A stretch of DNA of 30,672 nucleotides from Alphaproteobacteria bacterium (GTDB lineage Bacteria > Myxococcota_A > UBA796 > GCA-2862545). A program made the position numbers and the translations under genes. Location: NCBI GenBank assembly GCA_020632885.1, contig JACKEQ010000047.1, positions 1-30,672 of the forward strand. The letters are read 5' to 3'. The notes below the pieces were generated by a model, which had not been told where the DNA came from, made no database searches, and was given only the letters and a program-made list of their open reading frames with translations. Positions 1 to 6,995 of the stretch are shown here, piece after piece. Position 1 is the first letter of the stretch, and every line of letters starts with the position of its first letter.

Positions 1-1
1 G

Positions 2-1348
2 AGCCGCGAGGTCGGGTCGCTCCGCGAGGTCTGCCGCGCGAACGCCGGGGACATCGCGGCGTGGAGCAAGGTGTGTGACGCCCCCAAGATCCGTCTCCTG
101 CTCGAGCGGAAGGTGGGGGTCAAGGTCCCGCTCCGGACCCTCCAGCGCTTCCTTCGCGAAGACCTCCCCGACGGGGAGTCCCACGGCACGGTCCGCATCG
201 ACGACCCCGATCCGGGGGTGCTCGAGTTCGACTTCCTGGAGGTCGGAACGTTCGTCGACATCGGGTCGGGCGAGAAGCGCGTGCTGTTCGCTGCCCTGAT
301 GACGGCGTCGGTGAGCCGCCACCAGTTCCTCTGGCCCTGCCTCACTCAGGACCGAGACGCCGTGATCGAGGCCCTCGAGGAAGGGTTCCGCTTCTTCGGC
401 GGCGTGTTCCCCATGCTTCTCCCGGACAACTGTTCCCCCGTGGTCGACCGCGCCGACCCGGTGGACCCGAAGCTGAACCTGTGGTTCGTCGAGTACGCCC
501 AGTCGCGCGGGTTCCAGATCGACCCCGCGCGAGCGCGCAAGCCCAAGGACAAGGCGCGCGTGGAGCGTCAGGTTCGTTTCGCCCGTCGGGATTGCTTCGG
601 AGGCAAGTCGATCACCAGCCTCCAGGACGCTCGTGATCTCGCCGTCGCATGGTCGCGGGACTCCGGGATGCGCGTCCACGGCACCACGCGCCGGCGCCCC
701 CTCGAGGACTTCGAGGCCCTCGAGCGCGGCGTCTTGCTCCCCTTGCCAGAGGAGCCCTACGACACGCCCAAGTGGCTTACGCTGACGGTCGGTCACGACC
801 ACGCCCTCGTCATCGAGCAGGCGCTCTACTCCGTCCCCTACACGCTCGGGAAATGCCAGCTGCGCGTCCGCGTCGATCGGGTCCAGGTCAAGATGTACCT
901 CAACCGGACGCTCGTGAAGATCCACCCGCGGCAGCCGATCGGTGGGAGGCACATCGATGCTGCCGACGTGCCCGAGGGGTTGCGCGCTCTGGTAAAGCGG
1001 GACTGCACCACGTTGTTCGAGAAGGCCGCGGCGCACGGGCCCGCTGTCGAGGAGTACGCGCGGCGACTGGCCGAAGGTCCTCTGCCCTGGTCCCGCATCC
1101 GCTTCGTCTACCGGCTGCTGGGGTTGGCTGGTGAATACGGCGGGGCGGCCATGGAGGAGGCGTGCTGCCGGGCCCTGGAGCTGGCGGTCGTCGACGTCAC
1201 GCGCATCCAGCGCATGCTCGAGAAGGGTCTCGTGAGGCGCGGAATCGTCCCCGTGCGACCACCCCCGGAGCCCAGCGGAACCGTCCTGCGGTTCTCCCGG
1301 TCCAAGAGCGAGTTCGCCATCGAGGGAGGTCCCGATGCTTCGGCATGA
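2..1348 (+). CDS. istA: IS21-family transposase IstA (5' partial)
   Basis: This is the DDE transposase of the IS21 element and cuts and joins DNA at the element ends. The frame is open from base 2, so the N-terminal helix-turn-helix part lies partly outside the window; the first internal start codon is GTG at 71. The integrase core is visible: the first Asp is in EFDFLEVG, the second in LLPDN, and the Glu in KARVERQVRF, with the usual C-terminal beta-rich domain behind. The 3' end overlaps istB by 14 bases, the normal arrangement in this family, where IstB is translated by coupling to IstA. Family assignment is firm; activity is not shown. Confidence 0.92.
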   Translation, partial: SREVGSLREVCRANAGDIAAWSKVCDAPKIRLLLERKVGVKVPLRTLQRFLREDLPDGESHGTVRIDDPDPGVLEFDFLEVGTFVDIGSGEKRVLFAALMTASVSRHQFLWPCLTQDRDAVIEALEEGFRFFGGVFPMLLPDNCSPVVDRADPVDPKLNLWFVEYAQSRGFQIDPARARKPKDKARVERQVRFARRDCFGGKSITSLQDARDLAVAWSRDSGMRVHGTTRRRPLEDFEALERGVLLPLPEEPYDTPKWLTLTVGHDHALVIEQALYSVPYTLGKCQLRVRVDRVQVKMYLNRTLVKIHPRQPIGGRHIDAADVPEGLRALVKRDCTTLFEKAAAHGPAVEEYARRLAEGPLPWSRIRFVYRLLGLAGEYGGAAMEEACCRALELAVVDVTRIQRMLEKGLVRRGIVPVRPPPEPSGTVLRFSRSKSEFAIEGGPDASA

Positions 1349-2090
1349 GCCCTCCCGGGACCTGATCGCCGTGATGAAGTCCCTCAAGCTCGGGAAACTG
1401 CTGCCCACGCTGGCCGAGCGGTTCCGCATCGCCGAGGAGCGGGGCCTCACCCACCAGGACGCTCTGCTGATGGTGCTGTCCGACGAGGTCCAGCGGCGCG
1501 ACCAGGCCCGCATCGAGACGCGCGCGCACCAGGCGGGGCTGCACCCCACACAGGTGTTCGACGCGTGGGACCCCACGTCGGATGTCACCTACGATCGCCG
1601 GCTCCTGGACCGCCTGCGCACCCTGGAGTTCGTCGAGCGGCACCACCACGTCCTACTGATGGGACCGGTGGGCGTCGGGAAGACGATGCTGGCGCAGGCG
1701 CTGGGGCGGATCGCGATCGACGCGGGGTTCACCGTGCGCTTCCTGGGCGCCGACGCGCTGTTCCTGATGCTGCGCGCGAGCCGCCTCGACGACACCTACC
1801 GCGACGAGCTGCGGCGTCTGACGCGGTACGACGTGCTGATCATCGACGACTTCGCCCTGCGTCGTCTGACGGACGAGGAGACGATGGACATGTACGAGAT
1901 CGTGGTGGCGCGGCACCAGGTCGGTTCGATGATCGTGACATCGAACCGCGCGCCGGAGGAGTGGTTGGCCCAGCTGTCCGACCCCCTGCACGCGCAGGCC
2001 CTGGTCGACCGGTTCCAGAACAACGCGTACGACCTCGTGGTGGACGGCCCGTCGTACCGGAAGCGTCAGAAGCCGTCGTCCGGCACCTGA
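1335..2090 (+). CDS. istB: IS21-family helper ATPase IstB
   Basis: IstB is the AAA+ ATPase that helps IstA choose and capture the target during IS21 transposition. The 251-residue length is typical. Walker A is GPVGVGKTM and Walker B is VLIIDDFAL, both in the expected order. The C-terminal half has the sensor region VTSNRAPEEW and ends in a basic tail. The ATG lies inside the end of istA, so translation is probably coupled. The protein resembles DnaC, but the pairing with istA settles the identification. Confidence 0.93.
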   Translation: MLRHEPSRDLIAVMKSLKLGKLLPTLAERFRIAEERGLTHQDALLMVLSDEVQRRDQARIETRAHQAGLHPTQVFDAWDPTSDVTYDRRLLDRLRTLEFVERHHHVLLMGPVGVGKTMLAQALGRIAIDAGFTVRFLGADALFLMLRASRLDDTYRDELRRLTRYDVLIIDDFALRRLTDEETMDMYEIVVARHQVGSMIVTSNRAPEEWLAQLSDPLHAQALVDRFQNNAYDLVVDGPSYRKRQKPSSGT

Positions 2091-2437
2091 AAATCCGGCC
2101 AGCGCCGAGGCGTGGCAGGGCGTCACGCCACGGCGCGAGCCCTATGGACGCTGGCGCCCTGTGGACGATGTGGACGGCCCGCCCCGCGCCCGCGCAGGGG
2201 CTCCACGTGATCGACGGCCGCCCACAACGCCCACAGGACTTGGACAACCCGGCCGCGAGGGGTCAACGACGGGCCCACGTCGGCGAGCCGGGTTGCCCAC
2301 AGCGCCCACAGGGCCTGCTGCGAGACAAGAGGGATGGGCTGCATTCTCCTCGTGCGAGGCTCTCCGCGTCTGCGACGCGATGCCGGCACAGAGGGAGCCG
2401 ACCTTGCCCACGTCCGGGAACGGCATTCGACCTGGGG
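2091..2437. other. Non-coding stretch between istB and the IS right end
   Basis: No convincing gene was found here. Open frames cross it on both strands, but they are Arg/Pro-rich without recognisable domains. It holds the 18-bp repeats listed separately and a weak match to the terminal repeat near 2259-2275. Confidence 0.6.
2158..2312. repeat. Three copies of an 18-bp motif in the IS21 3' non-coding region
   Basis: Copy 1 at 2158-2175 reads CCTGTGGACGATGTGGAC. Copies 2 (2220-2237) and 3 (2295-2312) are in reverse orientation (GCCCACAACGCCCACAGG and GCCCACAGCGCCCACAGG). A weaker partial copy sits near 2141-2155. They occupy most of the gap between istB and the terminal repeats. Role unknown; binding sites for a transposition protein or for a host factor such as DnaA (TGTGGA cores) are possible. 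Confidence 0.6.
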
Positions 2438-2487
2438 GGGTCAATGATCGTGGCGCGGAGGCGGGTCAATGACCGTGGCGCTTGACA
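2438..2487 (+). repeat. IS21 right-end multiple terminal repeats and terminus
   Basis: Two direct copies, GGGTCAATGATCGTGGCGC (2438-2456) and GGGTCAATGACCGTGGCGC (2463-2481), differ at one base and are 25 bp apart. The outer copy is followed by TTGACA (2482-2487). IS21 elements are known to carry multiple terminal repeats that IstA binds, and an outward -35-like box at the end that can build a promoter when two copies abut; TTGACA fits that exactly. Confidence 0.8.
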
Positions 2488-2500
2488 ACCTCGCCTGACA

Positions 2501-2698
2501 CTCCGCGGTGCTCCGCGGTGCTCCGCGGTGCTCCGATGCTTCGCGTTGAAAAGACACCATCGAAACACGATCCGCCGCAGACGCACTACGGACCAGGGTC
2601 CGGTGGCCGCCACATGAAGCGCGATGCGGCAGAGCCCGGGATGATGGGCTGTCCCGTCTTCAACGCGAAGCATCGGAGCACATCGGAGCACCGCGGAG
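2501..2698. repeat. 198-bp inverted-repeat element built from decamers (MITE/REP-like)
   Basis: The left arm (2501-2555) is three copies of CTCCGCGGTG followed by CTCCGATGCT, TCGCGTTGAA and AAGAC. The right arm (2656-2698) is the reverse complement of CTCCGCGGTG, CTCCGATGTG, CTCCGATGCT, TCGCGTTGAA and GAC. The innermost 20 bases of the arms are identical. The inner 100 bp contain a further pairing (GCCGCA near 2572 with TGCGGC near 2625). No transposase is inside. It could be a non-autonomous element, a REP-like dispersed repeat, or a strong hairpin separating the IS from the minus-strand operon. Confidence 0.7.
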
Positions 2699-2743
2699 GA
2701 GGATCCTGGAGGAAGAGACCTCACGGTTTCGGGCAGGCCTGTC

Positions 2744-3361
2744 TCACGGCCCGGACAACAGCGCCTCCAGCGTCTCGAGGGTCGTGTCCGGCAGCGACGC
2801 CCACCGCGCCTGCCTGAGCGGCTCCTTCGCCACCACGGGGACCTCTGGAGGCGGCGGGTCCCCGTCGCGGAACACCGCCGTCGTGGAGCCCGTGAGGACC
2901 GCCCAGGAGCCCGCGGCCACCTCGCGCTCCGGGAGCTTCAGCGAACCCCGCTGCACGAGCACCACGGACGTCTGGCCCTGCTCGGCCACCACCAGCGCCA
3001 CGTCCGACCCTACGGCCTCCGCGCCCGCGACCCCGAGCACCCCGGCGACACGGACCCGCCGCACGGTCGGCACGGCCTCGGCGACCTGGACGACCGGCGG
3101 GGGTGCGATGACGGTCGTGGGCACGGTCGTCGCCCGCGGAGCCAGCCAGACCGCCAGCACCGCGGCCGCCGCCAGCACCACGACCACGACCGGCCACACC
3201 GGGCGCCCCCGGGCCATGCGGGCCTCCAGGCGGGCGGCGACAGCGTCGACCTCCGCCTCGTCCACCGGCAGCGGGTGACGGTCCAGGTGGTCCTCCACGA
3301 GGTCCGCCAGGACGTCCGACTCCCCCGCCCTCCCCACGATCTCGTCCGCTGGCTCGCCCAT
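2744..3361 (-). CDS. Membrane anti-sigma-like protein
   Basis: A 205-residue protein with a soluble acidic N-terminus (about 1-54), one clear transmembrane helix (about 55-74, a Val/Ala/Leu run after RGRPVWP) and a periplasmic C-terminus. That C-terminal part looks FecR-like: it has the pattern of Val-rich strands around ALVVAEQGQTSVVLVQRGS. The ATG at 3361 shares one base with the stop of the sigma-factor gene (TGATG), so the two are translationally coupled. Topology and position point to a regulator that holds the sigma factor at the membrane. No zinc-binding HxxxCxxC motif is present, so it is not a ZAS-type anti-sigma. The function is inferred from context. Confidence 0.7.
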   Translation of the reverse strand: MGEPADEIVGRAGESDVLADLVEDHLDRHPLPVDEAEVDAVAARLEARMARGRPVWPVVVVVLAAAAVLAVWLAPRATTVPTTVIAPPPVVQVAEAVPTVRRVRVAGVLGVAGAEAVGSDVALVVAEQGQTSVVLVQRGSLKLPEREVAAGSWAVLTGSTTAVFRDGDPPPPEVPVVAKEPLRQARWASLPDTTLETLEALLSGP

Positions 3362-3828
3362 CACCCGTCTCTCCCGAACAGTTCCTGCACCGACCACCCG
3401 AGCTCCGCGAGGAGCCCGTGCAGACGGCCCTTCAAGCGCCGCTTGGCGTTCTCGAAGCCCGTGGCGTCGAGCCCGATCGACGCACCGACCTCCTCCGCCC
3501 GCACCCGCCCCTTGCCGAGGTGCTTCTGGAGCGCCCAGGCCGCGAACACCGACCGCTCCTCCTCGCTCAGCGCCTCGATGAGCTCCATCTGGCGGACCTC
3601 CCCGGTCGTCGGGGTGGCCGGCTCCACAGCCTTCAGGTGCTCGTGCAGCCGCCGGTCCCGATCCACCGTCCGCCACCAGTACGCACAGTCGTCGCGCACG
3701 ATCGTCCGCATCAGGGCCTCGATCGTCCCCTTCGCGGGGTCGTGGCGCTTCCGGGCCTTCTCCCAGGCCCCGAACACCACGTCCTCGGCGACCTGGGCGG
3801 GCAGGCCCCTGCCCATCGCGTAGCGCAC
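3361..3828 (-). CDS. ECF-type RNA polymerase sigma factor
   Basis: Region 2 is recognisable in AEDVVFGAWEKARKRHD followed by ALMRTIVRDDCAYWWR, which matches the core-binding and -10-recognition helices. Region 4 is in ALSEEERSVFAAWAL and the later helix-turn-helix around EEVGASIGLDATGFENAKRR. The start is uncertain. GTG at 3828 is the best ordinary start, ATG at 3816 is next, but homology seems to run further upstream (RAFLASQ). This would need a CTG at 3870 that overlaps the stop of the upstream gene. None of these has a good Shine-Dalgarno, consistent with translational coupling. It sits between a TonB-C-like gene and a membrane anti-sigma-like gene. Confidence 0.8.
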   Translation of the reverse strand: MRYAMGRGLPAQVAEDVVFGAWEKARKRHDPAKGTIEALMRTIVRDDCAYWWRTVDRDRRLHEHLKAVEPATPTTGEVRQMELIEALSEEERSVFAAWALQKHLGKGRVRAEEVGASIGLDATGFENAKRRLKGRLHGLLAELGWSVQELFGRDG

Positions 3829-3866
3829 CTGCGACGCGAGGAAGGCGCGGTCTGGCGGCGCGTGGC

Positions 3867-4997
3867 TCAGGGGCGGTGCCCGACGACGACGGGATGCACG
3901 ACGACGCCGATCCCCGCGCTGGGTGCCGGCAGCTTCGCCTGGGCCGCGACCGTGTCGGCCACGCACCAACCCACGCGCAGCCCGGTGGACGTCTCGAGGG
4001 GCTCTGCGCGGGTCACCGTGCCGTCCGGGCCCACCATGAGCTTGAGCTGCACGTAGCCCCAGAGACCGTCCGCACATCCGCTCACGTCGACCGCGTCGAC
4101 CGCAGCGGCGAGGGCGTCCCCGTCGACGTCACCCAGCACCCGCGTCTCCGGGAGCCTCGGCAGGAACCCGCAGGTGGCGTGGTCCGCGACGGTCAGGCAG
4201 ACGTCCCGGAGCTCGCTGTCCTCGGGTGCCGCCCGCAGCGCCGCGACGACCTGGGACGCGAGGTCCTCACGGGCGCGCTCCGCCTCGGCCTCGGTCGACC
4301 CGCCCGTCGCGGCCTGGCGCTCCGCTGCCGCCCAGCGGTCCATCCCGGCCTGGAGGTCGGCGGGCACGTCCATGGGTGGCAGCTCGAAGCTCAGGACGGT
4401 CTTCCGGCGCTTGCCCACGGCGAAGGCGACCATCGGCCGGTGGCCCGGCGCCCCCACGACCAGCCGGACAGGTCGGTTCCGCTCGATGGCGCGCTGGGAA
4501 CCGTCCGCCATGTACAGGAGATCGGTCGTCCATCGGCCCGTCTCGCTGTGCACCCGGTGCCGGTCGCCGTCCTCGAGCGGCCGCACGAAGGCACCGGGGA
4601 TCGGCCGCCCCTTCATGTCGGTGACGCGGACCTCCAGCGTGCCCTGGGGCTCCACCGGCGGGAGATCCCGCCAGGTCCCCTGCGACGGAGCAGTGCCAGC
4701 CGGGCTGGACGGGGGCACGGCCCACGCGAGGGGCTCGCCCACCGCGCTCCTCACGACGGGCGGCAGCTTCTCGTGGAGCAGCGGGTCGAGCACCCCCACG
4801 GTCGCCGCGAGGTCACCGTCCGCGAAGCCCGTCTCGGTGTACGTCCCGACCGCGAGGAGCCACGCCGCCCGCGCGCCGACGGCGTCCTCGCAGCCCTCCG
4901 TCGCACAGGTCTCGAGCTGGGCGCGAGCCTCGGGCAGTGCGGCCGCGAGGTCGTCGGGCGTAGGCTGGGCGAGCGCGGACACGAGCAGGGCGAGCAT
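3867..4997 (-). CDS. Exported protein with carboxypeptidase-regulatory-like and TonB/AgmX-like C-terminal domains
   Basis: A 376-residue protein. The short hydrophobic start (MLALLVSALAQP) looks like a signal peptide. Residues about 119-206 resemble a CarboxypepD_reg/Big-type beta domain (GTLEVRVTDMKGRPIPGAFV). The last ~75 residues match the TonB-C/AgmX-PglI type: LWGYVQLKLMVGPDGTVTRA, then a conserved Cys in VGWCVADTVAAQAKLPAP. Such domains occur in myxobacterial envelope and motility complexes. A GGAG Shine-Dalgarno precedes the ATG. It is the first gene of an apparent operon with the sigma factor and anti-sigma-like protein, so it may be a sensor or envelope client of that system; this role is inference. 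Confidence 0.72.
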   Translation of the reverse strand: MLALLVSALAQPTPDDLAAALPEARAQLETCATEGCEDAVGARAAWLLAVGTYTETGFADGDLAATVGVLDPLLHEKLPPVVRSAVGEPLAWAVPPSSPAGTAPSQGTWRDLPPVEPQGTLEVRVTDMKGRPIPGAFVRPLEDGDRHRVHSETGRWTTDLLYMADGSQRAIERNRPVRLVVGAPGHRPMVAFAVGKRRKTVLSFELPPMDVPADLQAGMDRWAAAERQAATGGSTEAEAERAREDLASQVVAALRAAPEDSELRDVCLTVADHATCGFLPRLPETRVLGDVDGDALAAAVDAVDVSGCADGLWGYVQLKLMVGPDGTVTRAEPLETSTGLRVGWCVADTVAAQAKLPAPSAGIGVVVHPVVVGHRP

Positions 4998-5018
4998 GGC
5001 ATCTCCAGGTCGAGAGGG

Positions 5019-5035
5019 TCGGGATTCGCTCCCGA
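5019..5035 (-). promoter_or_regulatory. Leader hairpin upstream of the TonB-C-like operon
   Basis: A perfect 6-bp inverted repeat, TCGGGA and TCCCGA with a 5-base loop, lies 22-38 nt upstream of the ATG at 4997. It could be an operator half-site pair or a leader hairpin. No promoter hexamers were assigned with confidence in the 135-bp divergent region 4998-5132. Confidence 0.35.
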
Positions 5036-5132
5036 TGCCCTTCTCTGCTCGGGGTCGAGGAAACCGCGGTGGTGGATCGAAGTTTCCCGACTATCCCCGC
5101 TGGACCGCGGATACGGATCGCCAGGAGCGCCC

Positions 5133-5411
5133 ATGCCCGACGTGATCTTCCAGCCCGAGAGCCACGCGTTCGTCGTCCGCGACGGCGACGACGTGGTGGG
5201 CCGACTCGCCTACCACCAGCACGGCGACGTGCTCGATGCCTACACCACCTGGGTGCGCCCGGACCGACGGGGTCGCGGGGAGGCCGCCGCCCTCGTGGAG
5301 GCCCTGCTCGACCACGCGCGCCGCGAGGGCCTCACGATCCGGCCGTCCTGCTGGTACGTCGCCAAGGTCATGCGCGCGGACCCCACCGCCAGCGAGCTCC
5401 TGGCGCGCTGA
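5133..5411 (+). CDS. Small GNAT-family acetyltransferase (YjdJ/Gtn1-like)
   Basis: A 92-residue protein matching the short acetyltransferase family PF14542: acidic beta strands (HAFVVRDGDDVVGRLAYHQ), then the acetyl-CoA loop RPDRRGRGEAAALVEALL, then LTIRPSCWYVAKVMRADP. This family keeps the CoA-binding core but lacks the longer N-terminal part of classical GNATs; the substrate is generally unknown. The ATG at 5133 follows CAGGAGCG, an acceptable Shine-Dalgarno. The gene is single and convergent with the SDR gene (6-bp gap). Confidence 0.85.
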   Translation: MPDVIFQPESHAFVVRDGDDVVGRLAYHQHGDVLDAYTTWVRPDRRGRGEAAALVEALLDHARREGLTIRPSCWYVAKVMRADPTASELLAR

Positions 5412-5417
5412 GCCCCG

Positions 5418-6131
5418 TCACCACGGGATCGGCGCACCGTCCCACGCGAAGAACCCCCCGCTGTCGTCGGCGCCGAGCCCATCGGTCACCTGCAGCAGGT
5501 AGCGTGCGGCCTCCTGCCGCGAGAACACGCGTCCCGCGTACCCCTTCGTGAACGGCCGCGACAGGTCGGTGTCCACGGTCCCCGGGTGGTAGGCGACCGC
5601 CACGACGTTCGGGGCCCGCCGACGCAGCTCGACCGCGAGCGTGCGGGTGAGCTGGTTCAGGGCGGCCTTCGAGGCACGGTACCCGTACCAGCCACCCAAT
5701 CCATTGTCACCGATGCTCCCCACGCGCGCCGAGAGGTTCACCACGACGGCCGGGTCGGTGTGCCGGAGGAGCGGCAGCACGGCCTGCACGACAGCGATGG
5801 GCCCGAAGGCGTTCACCGCGAAGACGTCGTGCAGCACGCGGGGATCGAGGTCCTCCAGCCGCTTCTCCGGCCGCATGCCGGGCCCGTGCAGCACGCCGGC
5901 GACGTTGTAGACGCGATGCAGACGGTCCGTGAGCCCGGCCACCCGACCGCCCAGCTCCGCAAGGCTCGCAGGATCCGCGAGGTCGAGCGGGACGACGTCC
6001 ACACCCACGAGATCGGACGCCTCGACCCGGCGAACGGCAGCGATGACGCGCACGTCACGCGCGAGGAGCTCGTCCACGAGGGCACGTCCGACCCCCCTGC
6101 TGGCTCCGGTCACGAGGGCACACGGTGTCAT
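5418..6131 (-). CDS. Short-chain dehydrogenase/reductase, CsgA-like
   Basis: A 237-residue NAD(P)-dependent oxidoreductase. It shows the nucleotide-binding TGASRGVG (residues 8-15), the NNAG-type NVAG at 76-79, catalytic Ser134 in VNLSARVGS, and YRASK with Tyr151/Lys155. The segment between Ser and Tyr (SIGDNGLGGWYGYRASKAAL) is typical of the C-factor/CsgA-like SDR subgroup, best known from Myxococcus developmental signalling but widespread with unknown substrates. GAGGAGG lies just before the ATG. It is transcribed divergently from the small gene at 6193. The family is certain; the substrate is not. Confidence 0.9.
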   Translation of the reverse strand: MTPCALVTGASRGVGRALVDELLARDVRVIAAVRRVEASDLVGVDVVPLDLADPASLAELGGRVAGLTDRLHRVYNVAGVLHGPGMRPEKRLEDLDPRVLHDVFAVNAFGPIAVVQAVLPLLRHTDPAVVVNLSARVGSIGDNGLGGWYGYRASKAALNQLTRTLAVELRRRAPNVVAVAYHPGTVDTDLSRPFTKGYAGRVFSRQEAARYLLQVTDGLGADDSGGFFAWDGAPIPW

Positions 6132-6192
6132 CCCACCTCCTCGCCATGAACATATTATGGACAGCTAAGTTGTTCACAAGATCGGAGGCACC
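6132..6192. promoter_or_regulatory. Divergent promoter region with inverted repeat TGAACA-N18-TGTTCA
   Basis: This 61-bp gap is distinctly AT-rich against its surroundings. The inverted repeat is at 6147-6152 and 6171-6176. On the minus strand TTGTGA and TAATAT, 16 bp apart, could be -35 and -10 boxes for the SDR gene. The repeat may be an operator acting on both genes; this is inference from symmetry and position. Confidence 0.45.
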
Positions 6193-6378
6193 GTGTTCGG
6201 ACTGTTCAAGAAGGACCCTGTCAGGAACCTGGAGCGTCAGTACGCCGAGGCGCTCGAGAAGGCCGAGCGCGAGCTCGCACGCTCGGGAGACCGCGCGCTC
6301 CACGGCCGCCTGGTGACGGAGGCCGAGGCCATCGGCCGACAGCTGGACGAGGCGCGAGCGACCCGCGACGCACCGTGA
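6193..6378 (+). CDS. Small Lacal_2735/DUF6435-like protein
   Basis: A 61-residue protein beginning MFGLFKKDPVRNLERQY and then almost entirely charged helix (EALEKAERELARSGDRA, LVTEAEAIGRQLDEAR). The start motif MFGLFKKDP with a helical hairpin is typical of the Lacal_2735/DUF6435 family of small cytoplasmic proteins of unknown function. The start is GTG at 6193, supported by a strong GGAGG seven bases upstream. The gene stands alone opposite the SDR gene. The family call is from memory of its pattern and should be treated as moderately certain. Confidence 0.75.
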   Translation: MFGLFKKDPVRNLERQYAEALEKAERELARSGDRALHGRLVTEAEAIGRQLDEARATRDAP

Positions 6379-6389
6379 TAAGTAGAGGT

Positions 6390-6995
6390 TCAACCGCCCT
6401 TGCAGAACGGGTGGTCGGGCTCGACGTCGCAGGCCTTGTCGTAGTACGACTTGCTCGTCTCGGCGTTCGGGCCGCCCGCGATCTCCGTGGTGGTCCACAT
6501 CTGCCCGACCTCCGCGCAGGACTTGAAGTCCTGGAGGAGGTCGCACGCCTTCTCGAACATCTCGAGGGCCTTCTGCGAGCTCTTGGGGACACCGTCTCCA
6601 CGGCGGAGCTGCGTGCCGCCCGTGAAGCACGCGCGACCCTCGCCCGCGTCGCAGCCCTTTTCGAGGGCAGCAGCGGCAGCACGCTTGTCGACGCGCCCGC
6701 CCTCGCCGGAGAGCTTGAGGAACCCGAGCTCGTAGCAGGCGGTGCCGAGCCCCTCGTCGCACGAGACGGTCACGTAGGTCTCGAAGGCCTCGGGGTGGGC
6801 CTTCCGGCCTCCGACCATGTCCGGCTCGAACTCCATGGCGAGGAACGCACACCCGCGGGGGTCCTTCTGCGCGCAGAGCTCGTGGGCCTCGGCCACCGAC
6901 GTCGGCAACCCGCCCTCGCCGACCCCTCCCCCGCCACAGGCGAGCAGGAAGGCGACCAGGGTACCGGCGAGCAGGGCGTGTGGACGGGGGGTCAT
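6390..6995 (-). CDS. Sel1-repeat lipoprotein
   Basis: A 201-residue lipoprotein: signal peptide ending in the lipobox LLAC (Cys20) and a Gly-rich linker. After that come helical repeats with regularly placed cysteines (GCDAGEGRACFTGG, FEKACDLLQDFKSCAEVGQMW, YYDKACDVEPDHPFCKGG). The Cys-containing Sel1/TPR-like pattern resembles the Hcp proteins, where cysteines staple each helix pair. Its ATG overlaps the stop of the upstream gene by four bases (ATGA), so translation is coupled. It is the last gene of the FKBP-PfaD run. A likely role is a protein-interaction scaffold on the outer or inner membrane; partner unknown. Confidence 0.85.
   Translation of the reverse strand: MTPRPHALLAGTLVAFLLACGGGGVGEGGLPTSVAEAHELCAQKDPRGCAFLAMEFEPDMVGGRKAHPEAFETYVTVSCDEGLGTACYELGFLKLSGEGGRVDKRAAAAALEKGCDAGEGRACFTGGTQLRRGDGVPKSSQKALEMFEKACDLLQDFKSCAEVGQMWTTTEIAGGPNAETSKSYYDKACDVEPDHPFCKGG

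Larger units (their letters stand above)
1..2487 (+). mobile_element. IS21-family insertion sequence, left end outside the window
   Basis: The element carries istA and istB in the usual order with overlapping reading frames. About 350 bp of non-coding DNA follows, then two near-identical 19-bp repeats, and the element closes on TTGACA with terminal CA, as expected for the 5'-TG...CA-3' ends of IS21 elements. The left end and the istA start lie before base 1. The exact right boundary (2487) is inferred from the CA terminus and was not confirmed by a target duplication, since the other end is not visible. Both reading frames are intact where seen, so the copy may be functional. Confidence 0.85.

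Noticed and set aside
2263..2817. Two opposed reading frames over the inverted-repeat element (2482-2817 plus, 2263-2724 minus)
   Set aside because: Both translate the same palindromic repeats and contain no domain; they are a by-product of the repeat.
3876..5411. Long N-terminal extension of the GNAT gene
   Set aside because: It is antisense to the TonB-C-like gene. ATG 5133 gives the normal short family length with a Shine-Dalgarno.
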